DNA of 64,000 bases. Source: Pseudarthrobacter sp. ATCC 49987 (lineage in GTDB: Bacteria; Actinomycetota; Actinomycetes; Actinomycetales; Micrococcaceae). Shown piece by piece: positions 52,901 through 62,553 of the stretch (positions are counted from its first letter, which is position 1; every line of letters begins with the position of its first letter). The position numbers were made by a program, and so were the translations under genes. The stretch covers positions 1,364,001-1,428,000 of the forward strand of contig NZ_JAABNS010000001.1 of the NCBI RefSeq assembly GCF_009928425.1. Reading direction: 5' to 3'. The notes below the pieces were generated by a model. The model did not search any database and was not told the DNA's origin. It saw only the letters and a program-made list of their open reading frames with translations.

Positions 52901-53107
52901 GCCCGCCGCGGACGCCGCAACCGCAGCGCCAGCCGCGCCCAGGGTGCAGCCAATGAGACCTCGGTGGAACAGCGCCGGGAAACTCCGCAGGCGTCAGCCG
53001 TCTCGGTGCACGAGGCCAAGGTCCCGGCCGCAACCACACCGGCGGCCAAGCCTGCCGCGAACGAGCCGATCATCCTCGGCGTCGGCGTCCCGGCCTCGGA
53101 GCTCTAG
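49910..53107 (+). CDS. rne: Ribonuclease E/G
   Basis: This 1,065-aa endoribonuclease starts RNA turnover and rRNA processing. N-terminal residues 1-340 and the C-terminal 260 are Ala/Pro/Glu and Arg-rich (e.g. EEGEEGEGEDAGSRRRRR), disordered regions for partner binding. The catalytic core between them has the S1 domain (LIGNVYLGKVQNVLPSMEAAFVDIG), the 5'-sensor region and the DNase I-like VVDVNTGKFTGSGGNLEETV and IIVIDFIDM with the metal-binding Asp pair. The zinc link GEQCEACAGRG follows. The long N-terminal arm makes this much larger than RNase G. An ATG at 49,910 is used as the start. Confidence 0.95.
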   Translation: MDNDQVVTGNEDALVTNAEAEASAVATPPKRPVRTRRKALPKTGTAADTAADTAVPAVEAEAPADEAKAKAPVRRSRARKVAEPAEPLPAFADEAPAEPAAAETPAAQTPAAEAADVPVEKPVRRRASRAKAAAPVAEAPVAEAPAEEEAVVAPGSADTAADTAAAPAAAETATAETPAEAPSASSLFLEPGAVTSMIFQAPDLTAVVRPAPAAAAVAEADEEEGEEGEGEDAGSRRRRRSRGRRGRSTRGSDSEPGAESDSDDAGEQAEEGSEEQLEDGVTSRRRRRRRRGDQDLELTGGGDDDPPNTVTRVRAPRAATEAPVNNRVTSLKGSTRLEAKKQRRRESRDTGRRRTVITEAEFLARRESVDRQMIVRQRDDRIQIGVLEDGVLAEHFVSKTQQDSLIGNVYLGKVQNVLPSMEAAFVDIGRGRNAVLYAGEVNWESVNLEGKQRRIENALKSGDSVLVQVTKDPVGHKGARLTSQISLPGRYLVYVPGGSMTGISRKLPDVERNRLKRILKDRLPEDAGVIVRTAAEGASEEELTHDINRLRAQWEGIEGQSTSTKILAPELLYGEPDLTIKVVRDVFNEDFSKLIVSGEEAWDTIEAYVTYVAPDLVGRLEKWTKDTDIFAAWRIDEQIHKALDRKVFLPSGGSLVIDRTEAMTVVDVNTGKFTGSGGNLEETVTKNNLEAAEEVVRQLRLRDIGGIIVIDFIDMVLESNRDLVLRRMVECLGRDRTKHQVAEVTSLGLVQMTRKRMGTGLLEVFGEQCEACAGRGIVTHDEPVEHRRANVVAAEHHVPRTEQHQPAARTERKSRRRGRGGQGTDEQTAPAAVHAEPTEAERHAKAEATRAALANIAAAAHAAHLHDGESAAAADAGARQAAVEAAVELAATEEAAGRPAAVLTFGGEQVALPFVEHADESTAPALTLDLLTEAFAHLGEAEAAPAAQEPAAKAPAAKAPAARTAAAAPARTGGTGPGRAQAPGSQTEAETEAGTSRARRGRRNRSASRAQGAANETSVEQRRETPQASAVSVHEAKVPAATTPAAKPAANEPIILGVGVPASEL

Positions 53108-53111
53108 TACT

Positions 53112-54507
53112 ACAGTCGCGTTTAATTTTGGCCGTATCGGCGGTTTAACCGGACTTTCCGCTCGCGGCCTGTTAATCGTTGGTGGTGAGTGATGATATTT
53201 GTGTGGCGGACGTAGAAGAGTGGGCCGATGGTCTGGAAGAAATCGGCGATCTGATTGGGCGGCGGTTTGTCCGGTCGGAACCGCGGCGGAACGCTGTGGG
53301 GTATGTGCGAGGGCTGCTTTCGGATGAGGAACGCAAGAATTCCTGGACGCTGTCCGAACGCGCCGGGCACGGCACCCCGGATGGCATGCAACGCCTGCTC
53401 TCGACCACCGACTGGGACCCGGATGCCGTGCGGGATGACCTGTTCACCTACGTCAACCGCCACCTGGGCGATCCCGACGGGATCCTGATCATTGACGAGA
53501 CTGGATTCCTCAAGAAGGGCGCCGCCTCAGCCGGGGTCGCACGCCAGTATTCGGGCACCGCCGGGCGCGTGGAGAACTGCCAGATCGGGGTGTTCCTGAC
53601 GTACTCCGCCCCGGCCGGGCGCACCCTGCTGGACCGGGAACTCTACCTGCCCAAAGCCTGGGCCGATGACCGGGAAAGATGCACCCGGGCCGGGATCCCC
53701 AAAACCCGGGAATTCGCCACGAAACCGGCACTGGCAGCGGACATGATCGACCGCGCCCTGGATGCCGGGATCCTTGCCCGCTGGGCCACCGGGGACGCGG
53801 TCTATGGGCAGCACACGGGGCTGCGCCGCCGTCTGGAAGCCAGGGGGTTGCACTACGTGCTGGCGGTTCCCATGAACCAGAACGTCATCGCCCCCACAGT
53901 CGGGATCGGCGAGCAATGGCGCGCGGATAAACTCATCGCCTCGCTGCGCACCAATGCCTGGCGGACCAGGACCGCCGGCGCCGGGACCAAGGGCGACCGC
54001 CGGTATTCCTGGCCACGAACCCGCATCAACGGACCCGCCGAAACAGGGGAACACTGGCTACTGGCCCGCCGCTCCCTGAAAGACCCCTCCGATCTGGCTT
54101 ACTACATCTGCCATGGCCCGAACCGCGTCTCGCTGGCCGAGCTGGTGCGGATCGCCGGCGCCCGCTGGGCCATCGAGGAAACCTTCCAAACTTCCAAAGG
54201 AGAAACCGGACTGGACCACTACCAAGTGCGCCAATACACCGGCTGGTACCGCCACATCACCCTCTCCATGTTCGCCCAGGCCTTCCTGACCGTGGTCCGC
54301 TCCAAAAAAGGGGCCCTGCCGCCGGAACCGCGGAACTGATCCGGCTCTCACTGCCTGAAATCAGGCGCCTGCTGGTCCGAATGGTCTGGCACCGGACCAC
54401 CGCCCCCGAACAAGTCCTGGAACACTCAACCTGGCGACGAAAACACCAACACCGCGCACGACATAGTCATTACAAAGCCCGCGGACACACCCCATAAACG
54501 CGACTGT
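53112..54507 (+). mobile_element. IS701-family insertion sequence
   Basis: Ends carry the 13-bp inverted repeat ACAGTCGCGTTTA, flanked on both sides by AGTACT (53,106-53,111 and 54,508-54,513; the flank is itself palindromic so the exact target duplication is ambiguous). The element inserts five bases after the rne stop codon. Length about 1,396 bp. It separates rne from the thiD-tenA riboswitch gene. Confidence 0.9.
53182..54497 (+). pseudogene. IS701-family transposase, frameshifted near 54,304-54,330
   Basis: The main frame (385 aa) begins MVSDDICVADVEEWADG and has the IS701 hallmark GILIIDETGFLKKGAASAG ... RQYSGTAGRVENCQ, then WATGDAVYGQ and EETFQTSKGETGLDHYQVR (catalytic Glu). It stops at TGA 54,337-54,339. 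The C-terminal tail AELIRLSLPEIRRLLVRMVW ... HQHRARHSHYKARGHTP reads in the -1 frame and ends at TAA 54,495-54,497, inside the terminal repeat. The shift lies near an A6G4 run at 54,304. Either one base is missing or frameshifting or slippage makes the full product of about 437 aa. Confidence 0.83.
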
Positions 54508-54625
54508 AGTACTGGCACCGGAACAGTTCAGCAAGGCCGCGGGTGCGGTCCGGACCGCGTAGCAATACGCCAGGCCCGGGCCGTGCCCGCGACTTCGTTA
54601 AAGGATGCGGCTAGGCTGGATCCCT

Positions 54626-54704
54626 GACACGGGGTGCCGCGCATCGAGCCGGCTGAGATCCAGACCCGTTGAACCTGTCCGGTTAGCACCGGCGAAGGGA
54701 TGTC
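54626..54704 (+). promoter_or_regulatory. TPP riboswitch (THI element)
   Basis: The aptamer core is plain: ACACGGGGTGC, CTGAGATCCAGACCCGTTGAACCTG, CCGGTTAGCACCGGCGAAGGGATG, with P1 closed by GACA/TGTC. The final conserved segment GAAGGGA is also the ribosome site of the gene below. TPP binding would therefore block translation. This is the standard thiamine control of HMP-phosphate kinase genes. Confidence 0.97.
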
Positions 54705-54708
54705 TCCC

Positions 54709-56283
54709 GTGACCACCGCCTCCTCGTTTCTTCCTGCTGTCCCCGCCCCTGCCGCCCCCCGCATCCCACGGGTGCTCGCAATCGCCGGCTCCGACCCCTC
54801 GGGCGGGGCCGGGATCCAGGCCGACCTCAAAAGCATTGCCGCCCATGGCGGCTACGGCATGGCGGCCATCACCGCACTGACCGCCCAGAACACCCGCGGC
54901 GTCAGCGCCGTCCACGTCCCGCCGGCGGACTTCCTGACCGCCCAGCTCGACGCGATCAGCGAGGACATCAGCATCGATGCCGTCAAGATCGGGATGCTGG
55001 GGGATGCCGCCGTGATCGACGCCGTCCGCAGCTGGCTGGAGAAGGTCCGGCCCGCCGTCGTCGTGCTGGACCCCGTGATGGTGGCGACGAGCGGCGACCG
55101 GCTGCTGCAGGAGTCCGCCGAGGCGGCCCTGCAGGCGCTCCTGCCGTACGCGGACCTGATTACGCCCAACCTCGCCGAACTCGCGATCCTGCTCGAAGAA
55201 CCCGTCGCGGGCAACTGGGCCGCGGCGCTGGAGCAGGGCAAGCGGCTCGCCGCCCACACCGGCACGACGGTACTGGTCAAGGGCGGCCACCTCGACGGCG
55301 ATCCCGGTACCCACAGCAATGACGGCGGATGCCCGGACGCGCTGGTCAACACCGCCGGACTCCTGGCCCAGGACGTCGTGGTGGTGCCGGGGGAGCGGGT
55401 GCCCACCCGCAACAGCCACGGCACCGGCTGCTCGCTGTCCTCGGCGATGGCAACCGTGCAGGCCAGGGTCGGCGACTGGGAGGCTGCACTCCGGGAGGTC
55501 AAGCCCTGGCTGCAGGAGGCGCTGCGTACCTCGGCGGACCTCGACGTCGGCAGCGGCAACGGCCCGGTCCATCACTTCCACCACGTCCAGCAGCAGACCG
55601 AGGCCCACGGCAGGACAGGCCGGGTACCGGCCGAGGGTGAATTCGCCCTCGCGCTCCGGGACGCCGCCGCCGCGGACCTCGAGGCGATCTGCGGCCTGGA
55701 CTTCATCAAGGCCCTGGCCGACGGATCGCTCCCGGAGCAGGAGTTTGCGTACTACCTCGCCCAGGACGCCCTCTACCTGAACGGCTATTCCCGGGTCCTG
55801 TCCCGCGCCGCCGCGATCGCGCCCACGGAGGCCGAACAGCTCTTCTGGGCCCGCTCCGCGCAGAACTGCCTCGACGTCGAATCCGAGCTGCACCGGACCT
55901 GGCTGAAGGGCCGCACGGCCACAGTGACGCCCGGACCGGTCACCAAGTCCTACGTGGACCATCTGCTGGCCGCCTCGGTCTCCGGCAGTTACGGGGTGCT
56001 CGTGGCCGCCGTGCTGCCGTGCTTCTGGCTCTACGCCGAAGTAGGGGAGGCCCTGCACGCGCAGTTCCTCGCCGCAGGCGCCCCGGAATCGCACCCCTAC
56101 GCGGTGTGGCTGCGCACCTACGCCGATGAGGAGTTCGCCGCCGCCACCCGGCAGGCCATCGCCCACACCGACGCCGCGGCCCGGGCGGCCTCGCCGGGTG
56201 AACGGGACGCCATGACCCTGGCTTTCCGGCAGTCCGCCCGCTACGAGGTTGACTTCTTCGACGCGCCGCGGCTGCACGCCTGA
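54709..56283 (+). CDS. thiD: Bifunctional ThiD-TenA thiamine biosynthesis protein
   Basis: This 524-aa fusion makes thiamine precursors. ThiD (residues about 20-285): AIAGSDPSGGAGIQADLKSI, GMLGDAAVIDAV, VMVATSGDRLLQESA, and the C-terminal VPTRNSHGTGCSLSSAMA (catalytic Cys), which phosphorylates HMP twice. TenA (about 310-524): FALALRDAAAADLEAICGLDFIKAL, YYLAQDALYLNGYSRVLSRAAAIAP and YADEEFAAATRQAI, which removes thiamine side groups or regenerates HMP. GTG at 54,709 is preferred because GAAGGGA lies eight bases upstream; an ATG at 54,700 sits within the aptamer. Confidence 0.94.
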   Translation: MTTASSFLPAVPAPAAPRIPRVLAIAGSDPSGGAGIQADLKSIAAHGGYGMAAITALTAQNTRGVSAVHVPPADFLTAQLDAISEDISIDAVKIGMLGDAAVIDAVRSWLEKVRPAVVVLDPVMVATSGDRLLQESAEAALQALLPYADLITPNLAELAILLEEPVAGNWAAALEQGKRLAAHTGTTVLVKGGHLDGDPGTHSNDGGCPDALVNTAGLLAQDVVVVPGERVPTRNSHGTGCSLSSAMATVQARVGDWEAALREVKPWLQEALRTSADLDVGSGNGPVHHFHHVQQQTEAHGRTGRVPAEGEFALALRDAAAADLEAICGLDFIKALADGSLPEQEFAYYLAQDALYLNGYSRVLSRAAAIAPTEAEQLFWARSAQNCLDVESELHRTWLKGRTATVTPGPVTKSYVDHLLAASVSGSYGVLVAAVLPCFWLYAEVGEALHAQFLAAGAPESHPYAVWLRTYADEEFAAATRQAIAHTDAAARAASPGERDAMTLAFRQSARYEVDFFDAPRLHA

Positions 56284-56637
56284 CGTGCAGTGCCCGGGGG
56301 AGCCTGTACGATAGGTGGGCACGGTTCCGGAAGTCGTTGCGGCAACGTCCTGTCCATACAGGGTGGCGCCTATCACGTACCTCCCTTCGGAACCAGCCTC
56401 ATTTGCGGCCGAAGGCAAAATTAGCGTAGTCTAGATCTTCGGTGCTTACGCCAACACTTGGGTTATGACCTTGAGGACGCTCCACTTGATTTCAGGTGCG
56501 ATTGTCCACGGGATAGCTCATGGGTCCCCCCGGGGAACCCACCGGCGTAGAGGCACAGCGTGAGCCGGACCATAAACTTTGGACCCAGGTTCCGCACGCA
56601 AATCTAGTAATAAACGTCGAGAGAAGTGAGTTCCCCA
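56284..56637 (+). promoter_or_regulatory. rplU leader region
   Basis: 354 bases before rplU. -10 like TACGAT (56,309) and TAGTCT (56,429) suggest one or two promoters. A hairpin TGGGTCCCC ... GGGGAACCCA lies at 56,522-56,542. Ribosomal protein L21 leaders often form autoregulatory structures; whether this one does is not shown. Confidence 0.5.
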
Positions 56638-56946
56638 GTGGTGTACGCGATTGTCCGCGCAGGCGGCCGCCAAGAGAAGGTTTCCGTTGGAGACTTCGTT
56701 ACCCTGAACCGCGTCCCCGGTGGAGCCGGCAGCACCTTTGAGTTGCCCGCACTGCTCCTGGTAGACGGTGACAAGGTCACGTCTGCAGCTTCGGACCTGG
56801 CCAAGGTAAAGGTTACGGCTGAGATCCTTGAGGACCTTCGCGGTCCCAAGATCGTCATCCAGAAGTTCAAGAACAAGACCGGCTACAAGAAGCGCCAGGG
56901 TCACCGTCAGGAATTGACCAAGGTCAAGATCACCGGTATCAAGTAA
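56638..56946 (+). CDS. rplU: 50S ribosomal protein L21
   Basis: This 102-aa protein begins [20 protein letters not shown] at tandem GTGs, of which the first (56,638) has GAGAAG/GTGAG seven bases upstream. Later [20 protein letters not shown] and the basic end [16 protein letters not shown] are standard L21. It binds 23S rRNA. Confidence 0.97.
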   Translation: MVYAIVRAGGRQEKVSVGDFVTLNRVPGGAGSTFELPALLLVDGDKVTSAASDLAKVKVTAEILEDLRGPKIVIQKFKNKTGYKKRQGHRQELTKVKITGIK

Positions 56947-57007
56947 CTACTCGTTACTGTTCAGGTTTTCAGCAGATTCCCCAGAATTTTAAGGCAGGCA
57001 TTTCCAA

Positions 57008-57271
57008 ATGGCACATAAAAAAGGCGCGAGTTCCACTCGCAACGGTCGTGACTCGAACGCCCAGTACCTCGGCGTCAAGCGCTTCGGCGGCCAAGTAGTT
57101 TCCGCAGGCGAGATCATCGTCCGCCAGCGTGGCACCCACTTCCACCCGGGCGCCGGCGTTGGCCGCGGCGGCGACGACACCCTGTTCGCCCTGACCCCCG
57201 GCGCTGTCGAGTTCGGCACCCGCCGCGGTCGTCGCGTTGTAAACATTGTGACTGCTGCAGCTGCAGAGTAA
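57008..57271 (+). CDS. rpmA: 50S ribosomal protein L27
   Basis: This 87-aa protein starts [20 protein letters not shown], the normal N-terminus reaching the peptidyl-transferase centre, and continues [27 protein letters not shown]. It is directly downstream of rplU. Confidence 0.98.
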   Translation: MAHKKGASSTRNGRDSNAQYLGVKRFGGQVVSAGEIIVRQRGTHFHPGAGVGRGGDDTLFALTPGAVEFGTRRGRRVVNIVTAAAAE

Positions 57272-57285
57272 CAAGAAGTCTTAAA

Positions 57286-57325
57286 TCGGTGGGGCGGGCC
57301 ATTAGGTCCGCTCCACCGGTGTTTT
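57286..57325 (+). terminator. Terminator after rpmA
   Basis: CGGTGG-G-GCGG pairs with CCGC-T-CCACCG around a GCCATTAGGT loop, followed by GTGTTTT. A probable intrinsic terminator; read-through into obg is likely because the next start is only 65 bases away. Confidence 0.8.
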
Positions 57326-57389
57326 AACCGCATTACAATCATCCTGGGCGTCTTTGGACACCTGAGGGAACAGCACTGAGGAGATCCAC

Positions 57390-58979
57390 GTGGCTAGCTT
57401 TGTAGACCGGGTAGTACTGCACGTATCCGGCGGTACCGGCGGCCACGGTTGTGTCTCCGTCCACCGCGAGAAGTTCAAGCCGCTGGGCGGTCCTGACGGC
57501 GGCAACGGCGGCAACGGCGGTGACGTCATCCTGCGTGTTGACCCCCAGACCACCACCCTGCTTGACTACCACCACGCCCCGCACCGCCACGCCACCAACG
57601 GCGGCCCCGGCATGGGCGACTGGCGCGCCGGCAAACACGGCGAAACCCTGATCCTTCCGGTCCCCGTCGGCACCGTGGTCAAGTCCAAGGCCGGCGAAGT
57701 CCTCGCCGACCTCGTCAGCGAAGGCGCCGAATACATCGCGGCCGCCGGCGGCATCGGCGGCCTCGGCAACGCCTCGCTCTCCTCGCAGAAGCGCCGCGCG
57801 CCCGGCTTCGCGCTGCTCGGCATCGAAGGCGAGTCCAGCGACGTCGTCCTGGAACTGAAGTCCATCGCCGACATCGCCCTCGTCGGTTTCCCCTCCGCCG
57901 GGAAGTCCAGCCTGATCGCCGCCATGTCGGCCGCCCGGCCCAAGATCGCCGATTACCCCTTCACCACCCTGATCCCGAACCTCGGTGTCGTCCAGGCCGG
58001 CGAGGTGCGCTTCACCATCGCCGACGTCCCGGGCCTGATCGAAGGCGCCAGCGAAGGCAAGGGCCTCGGCCACCACTTCCTGCGCCACGTTGAGCGCTGC
58101 GCCGCCCTCGTCCATGTCCTCGACTGCGGCACGCTCGAGTCCGACCGTGACCCGCTCTCCGACCTCGCCGTCATCGAGGCCGAGCTGGAAAAATACGCCG
58201 TGGACATGAGCTACAGCGGGGCCGACGGCGAAGTCGTGCCGCTGAACCACCGCCCCCGGTTGATCGCCCTGAACAAGGTGGACCTGCCGGACGGCAAGGA
58301 CATGGCAGAATTTGTCCGCCCGGAACTTGAATCCCGCGGCTACAAGGTCTTCGAAATCTCGGCAACCAGCCACGAGGGCCTCCGCCAGCTTGGCTTTGCC
58401 ATGGCAGAAATCGTCCAGGCGGCCCGCGACGCCCTCGCTGCCGCCCCGCCGAAGGTGCACGCACCGGTGCTCAAGCCCCGCGCCGTCAACGAGTCCGGCT
58501 TCAAGATCCGCCGCGAGGAGAAGAACCTGGAGCCCCTGTTCCGGGTCCTGGGCGACAAGCCCGTGCGCTGGGTCAAACAGACCGACTTCACCAACGAGGA
58601 AGCCATCGGCTACCTCGCCGACCGCCTGGCCAAGCTCGGCGTCGAAAATGAACTCTTCAAGCAGGGTGCCAAGCCTGGCGACATGGTGGTCATCGGCGAG
58701 GACGACGGCGTCGTCTTCGACTGGGAGCCGACCATGATGGCCGGCGCCGAACTGCTGGCCGCCCCGCGCGGCACCGACGTGCGCTTCGCTGACATCGGCG
58801 ACCGTCCCACCCGTGGGCAGAAGCGCGACGAACAGGTCGAACGCCGCGAGGCCAAGGCCGCGGCCCGCGCCGAGCTCGAAGCTGAGCGCAAGGCCGGCAT
58901 CTGGACCGAATCCGTCAGCAGCCGCCGGGTCGCCAAACCGCTCAAGGAGAGTGGACTGGGCGCAACAGATGACGAGTAA
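57390..58979 (+). CDS. obg: GTPase ObgE/CgtA
   Basis: This 529-aa GTPase acts in 50S assembly and stress control. The Gly-rich Obg domain ([28 protein letters not shown]) is at residues 1-160, the G domain has [10 protein letters not shown] and [21 protein letters not shown] is present, and the C-terminal OCT region has [21 protein letters not shown] start with GGAG eight bases upstream. Confidence 0.96.
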   Translation: MASFVDRVVLHVSGGTGGHGCVSVHREKFKPLGGPDGGNGGNGGDVILRVDPQTTTLLDYHHAPHRHATNGGPGMGDWRAGKHGETLILPVPVGTVVKSKAGEVLADLVSEGAEYIAAAGGIGGLGNASLSSQKRRAPGFALLGIEGESSDVVLELKSIADIALVGFPSAGKSSLIAAMSAARPKIADYPFTTLIPNLGVVQAGEVRFTIADVPGLIEGASEGKGLGHHFLRHVERCAALVHVLDCGTLESDRDPLSDLAVIEAELEKYAVDMSYSGADGEVVPLNHRPRLIALNKVDLPDGKDMAEFVRPELESRGYKVFEISATSHEGLRQLGFAMAEIVQAARDALAAAPPKVHAPVLKPRAVNESGFKIRREEKNLEPLFRVLGDKPVRWVKQTDFTNEEAIGYLADRLAKLGVENELFKQGAKPGDMVVIGEDDGVVFDWEPTMMAGAELLAAPRGTDVRFADIGDRPTRGQKRDEQVERREAKAAARAELEAERKAGIWTESVSSRRVAKPLKESGLGATDDE

Positions 58980-60153
58980 AGCCGTCACCATGGCCACCCC
59001 GGCAGCCAGCCCGGATCGCCGACCGGCAGTGTCCACGCCGGCCCCGGACCGGTCTGTGCTCTCCGGCGCCCGCCGGATTGTGGTGAAGGTGGGATCGTCG
59101 TCCCTGACGTCCATCAAGGGCGGCATCTCGGAAGAGGCCCTGACAGACCTCGCTGACGCCCTCGCCCACAAGCGCAACGCCGGAACCGAGATCATCCTGG
59201 TGTCCTCCGGCGCGATCGCCGCCGGGCTCGCCCCGCTGGGGCTGGCGAAGCGTCCCCGCGACCTCGCCACCCAGCAGGCGGCCGCGAGCGTGGGCCAGGG
59301 CCTGCTGATGGCCCGCTACACGCACGCCTTCGGCGCCCACGGCGTCACCGTCAGCCAGGTGCTCCTCACCGCCGAAGACTTCATGCGCCGCAGCCAGCAC
59401 ACCAACGCCCTGCGCGCCCTCGACCGGCTGCTCAACCTCGGTGTCGTGCCCGTGGTCAACGAAAACGACACCGTCGCCACCCATGAGATCCGCTTCGGCG
59501 ACAACGACCGGCTCGCGGCTCTCGTGGCCCACCTGGTCCGCGCCGACGCCCTCGTGCTGCTCTCCGACGTCGACTCCCTTTACGACGGCCCGCCCGCGCA
59601 CGGCGCCCGGCGGATCTCCCATGTCACCGGTCCGCAGGACCTGGAGGGTGTCAGCATCGGACGTACCGGCAAGGCCGGAACCGGCACCGGGGGAATGGTC
59701 ACCAAAGTGGAAGCGGCCACCATTGCCGCCGGTTCCGGCATTCCCGCCCTCGTCACCTCCACCGGAAACGCCGCCGCCGCGCTGGCGGGCCAGGACGTGG
59801 GCACCTGGTTCTCCATTAACGGCGCCCGGAAACCGGTCCGCCTCCTCTGGCTGGCGCACCTCGCCTCCGTGGAGGGCACGCTGGTGCTCGACGACGGCGC
59901 CGTCCAGGCCGTCCGCGACCGCCACACCTCGCTGCTCCCGGCCGGCATATCCGCCGTGCACGGACATTTCGAGGCCGGCGACGCCGTGGAGATGGTCTCT
60001 TCCGAGGGCACCGTCATCGCCCGCGGCCTGGTCAACTACGGCGCCGAGGAGCTGCCGCAGATGCTGGGCCGCTCCACAAAGGAGCTGGGCAAGACGCTCG
60101 GCCGCGGATATGACCGGGTAGTTGTTCATGTTGACGATCTGGTGCTGGTCTAA
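58969..60153 (+). CDS. proB: Glutamate 5-kinase with PUA domain
   Basis: This 394-aa enzyme phosphorylates glutamate, the first step to proline. Kinase: [62 protein letters not shown] and DVDSLYDG. The PUA domain starts near residue 285 ([23 protein letters not shown]). The ATG at 58,969 overlaps the obg stop by 11 bases; an ATG at 58,990 is also possible, as no ribosome site decides between them. Confidence 0.95.
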   Translation: MTSKAVTMATPAASPDRRPAVSTPAPDRSVLSGARRIVVKVGSSSLTSIKGGISEEALTDLADALAHKRNAGTEIILVSSGAIAAGLAPLGLAKRPRDLATQQAAASVGQGLLMARYTHAFGAHGVTVSQVLLTAEDFMRRSQHTNALRALDRLLNLGVVPVVNENDTVATHEIRFGDNDRLAALVAHLVRADALVLLSDVDSLYDGPPAHGARRISHVTGPQDLEGVSIGRTGKAGTGTGGMVTKVEAATIAAGSGIPALVTSTGNAAAALAGQDVGTWFSINGARKPVRLLWLAHLASVEGTLVLDDGAVQAVRDRHTSLLPAGISAVHGHFEAGDAVEMVSSEGTVIARGLVNYGAEELPQMLGRSTKELGKTLGRGYDRVVVHVDDLVLV

Positions 60154-60179
60154 GCCTCCCGCTCGCCTAAACTGGAAGC

Positions 60180-61526
60180 ATGACTGAGGCCCTGACCCCC
60201 CGCTCTGCCGTGCTCGCCGAGAAGCTGTTTGCCGACGGTCTCCTCCCCGCGGACGGACCGGCGGAACTTGACGTCGAGGCAGCCGTCCACGCCATCGCCG
60301 ACCGCTCCCGCCAGGCCTCCCGCCAGATGGCCCGGGCCAACCGGGCGTGGAAGGACCGCGGGCTGCGCGCCATCGCCGCTGCACTGCTGGAGCGCAAGGC
60401 CCACATCCTCGCCGCCAATGCCAAGGACGTGGCGGCCGGAAGAGCCAACGGCACATCCGCGGCCATGCTGGACCGGCTCACCCTCACCGACGCCCGCATC
60501 CAGGGCCTCGCCGGCGCGCTGGAAAACCTCGCCAACCTTCCCGACCCGGTCGGCAACGTGGTGCGCGGCCAGACCCTGCCCAACGGACTGCGGCTGCGCC
60601 AGGTCAATGTCCCCATGGGCGTGGTCGCCGCCATTTACGAGGCCCGGCCCAACGTCACCGTCGACATCGCCGGGCTCGGCCTGAAGAGCGGCAATGCGGT
60701 CATCCTCCGCGGCGGGACCGCCGCTGCCGCCACCAACGAAGCCCTCGTTGCAGTGCTCCGCGACGCCCTGGAGTCGGTGGGCCTGCCCGCCGACGCCGTG
60801 CAGAGCGTTGACCAGTTCGGCCGCGAAGGCGCCAACGCCCTGATGCGCGCCCGCGGACGGGTCGACGTCCTGATTCCCCGCGGCGGCCGGGACCTTATCC
60901 AGTCCGTCGTGGCCAACGCCAAGGTCCCCGTGATTGAGACCGGCGAAGGCAATGTGCACATCTTCCTGGACGCCTCCGCCAACGAGGACATGGCCGTGGA
61001 GATCCTGCTGAACGCCAAGACCCAGCGGCCCAGCGTCTGCAACACCGTCGAAACCCTGCTGGTCCACTCCGCCTCGACCGTGCTGCCCGCCGTCGCCGCC
61101 GCCCTCCGCGCTGCCGGCGTCACGCTCCATGCCGACGAACGGATCCGCGCCGCGCTGCCGGCTTCCGTCGACTCCGTCCCCGCCACGGACGAGGACTGGG
61201 CCACCGAGTACATGGACCTGGACCTCGCCGTGGCCATGGTGGACAGCCTGGACGACGCCGTCAAGCACATCCGCACCTGGTCCACCGGCCATACCGAGGC
61301 CATCCTGACCAACGACCTCGGCAACGCCGAGCGGTTTATCGCCGAGGTCGATTCGGCCGCTGTGATTGTCAATGCGTCCACCCGCTTCACCGACGGCGGC
61401 GAACTCGGTCTGGGCGCCGAAGTGGGCATTTCCACCCAGAAGCTGCACGCCCGTGGCCCCATGGGCCTGACGGAACTGACCACCACCAAGTGGATCGTCC
61501 AGGGCGAGGGCCAGATCAGGGCCTAG
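60180..61526 (+). CDS. proA: Gamma-glutamyl phosphate reductase
   Basis: This 448-aa NADPH-dependent enzyme reduces gamma-glutamyl phosphate to the semialdehyde, next to proB. Recognisable: [59 protein letters not shown], and [15 protein letters not shown] with catalytic Cys. [16 protein letters not shown] is near the end. Starts 26 bases after proB with GGAAG. Confidence 0.96.
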   Translation: MTEALTPRSAVLAEKLFADGLLPADGPAELDVEAAVHAIADRSRQASRQMARANRAWKDRGLRAIAAALLERKAHILAANAKDVAAGRANGTSAAMLDRLTLTDARIQGLAGALENLANLPDPVGNVVRGQTLPNGLRLRQVNVPMGVVAAIYEARPNVTVDIAGLGLKSGNAVILRGGTAAAATNEALVAVLRDALESVGLPADAVQSVDQFGREGANALMRARGRVDVLIPRGGRDLIQSVVANAKVPVIETGEGNVHIFLDASANEDMAVEILLNAKTQRPSVCNTVETLLVHSASTVLPAVAAALRAAGVTLHADERIRAALPASVDSVPATDEDWATEYMDLDLAVAMVDSLDDAVKHIRTWSTGHTEAILTNDLGNAERFIAEVDSAAVIVNASTRFTDGGELGLGAEVGISTQKLHARGPMGLTELTTTKWIVQGEGQIRA

Positions 61527-61606
61527 TAACGCTGTAACATGGAACAGAAGTCCGGAACGGCGGGGATACCCGCCGTCGTCAAATCTTGAACTCACTAGGG
61601 GAGAAC

Positions 61607-61846
61607 ATGCTGTCGCAGCAGATCGCCACAATCGTCGCCGCCGCGGGCGGAACAGGCCACGAGGAACTCGCACCGATTATTGCGCCGCCGTTCGTCGTCG
61701 GCGGCGTGATGTTCGCGCTCCTTATGGTCCTGCTGTTCGTCACACTGTCCTACGGCAACCTGGGCAGGCGCCACGAAGCCGTCGAGGAGCACGCGGATCC
61801 GCACCGCCAGCACCCGAACAAGCACGATCACAGCCAAGGCCACTAA
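61607..61846 (+). CDS. 79-aa small membrane protein
   Basis: A single long hydrophobic span, [24 protein letters not shown], is followed by a His-rich cytoplasmic tail ([26 protein letters not shown]) that could bind metal ions. GGGGAG six bases before the ATG. Found between proA and nadD in related genomes (inferred from order); no named function. Confidence 0.85.
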   Translation: MLSQQIATIVAAAGGTGHEELAPIIAPPFVVGGVMFALLMVLLFVTLSYGNLGRRHEAVEEHADPHRQHPNKHDHSQGH

Positions 61847-61859
61847 TATTTCCGCCATC

Positions 61860-62546
61860 GTGAAGCAGCGCGGCGCCAAGCGCCGCCTGCGTCTGGGTGT
61901 GATGGGCGGCACCTTTGACCCCATCCATCACGGCCACCTTGTCGCGGCCAGCGAGGTCGCAGCCAAGTTCGACCTGGACGAGGTCGTCTTCGTGCCGACG
62001 GGCCAGCCCTGGCAGAAGATGAGCAAAAAGGTCAGCGAGGCCGAGCACCGGTACCTCATGACCGTCATCGCCACGGCGTCCAACCCGCGCTTCACCGTCA
62101 GCCGGGTGGACGTGGACCGGCCCGGGCCCACATACACGATCGACACCCTCCGGGACCTGCACACGCTGCGCCCTGACGCGGACCTGTTCTTCATTACCGG
62201 CGCTGACGCCCTGGCACAGATCCTGTCCTGGAAGGACATCGACGAACTGTGGTCGCTCGCGCACTTCGTCGGCGTCACCCGGCCGGGCCATGTCCTGGAT
62301 GGAATGGGCCGCAAGGACGTCAGCCTGCTCGAGGTTCCCGCGATGGCGATCTCCTCGACGGACTGCCGCACCAGGGTTGCGGCAGGGAACCCCGTCTGGT
62401 ACCTCGTCCCCGACGGCGTGGTGCAGTACATTGCCAAGTACGGACTCTACGGCGGCGACCCGGACACCGGGGACACTTCCGCCGGCAATGGCGCCGTCCG
62501 CTATGACCGCAGCACCGAGATAGCCCAACCCGCCAGCACCGAATGA
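61860..62546 (+). CDS. nadD: Nicotinate-mononucleotide adenylyltransferase
   Basis: This 228-aa enzyme makes deamido-NAD. The N-terminus has [18 protein letters not shown] (HxGH), [15 protein letters not shown] and the C-terminal [26 protein letters not shown] start 13 bases after the previous gene. Adjacent to rsfS as in most actinobacteria. Confidence 0.95.
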   Translation: MKQRGAKRRLRLGVMGGTFDPIHHGHLVAASEVAAKFDLDEVVFVPTGQPWQKMSKKVSEAEHRYLMTVIATASNPRFTVSRVDVDRPGPTYTIDTLRDLHTLRPDADLFFITGADALAQILSWKDIDELWSLAHFVGVTRPGHVLDGMGRKDVSLLEVPAMAISSTDCRTRVAAGNPVWYLVPDGVVQYIAKYGLYGGDPDTGDTSAGNGAVRYDRSTEIAQPASTE

Positions 62547-62553
62547 GTTTGCA

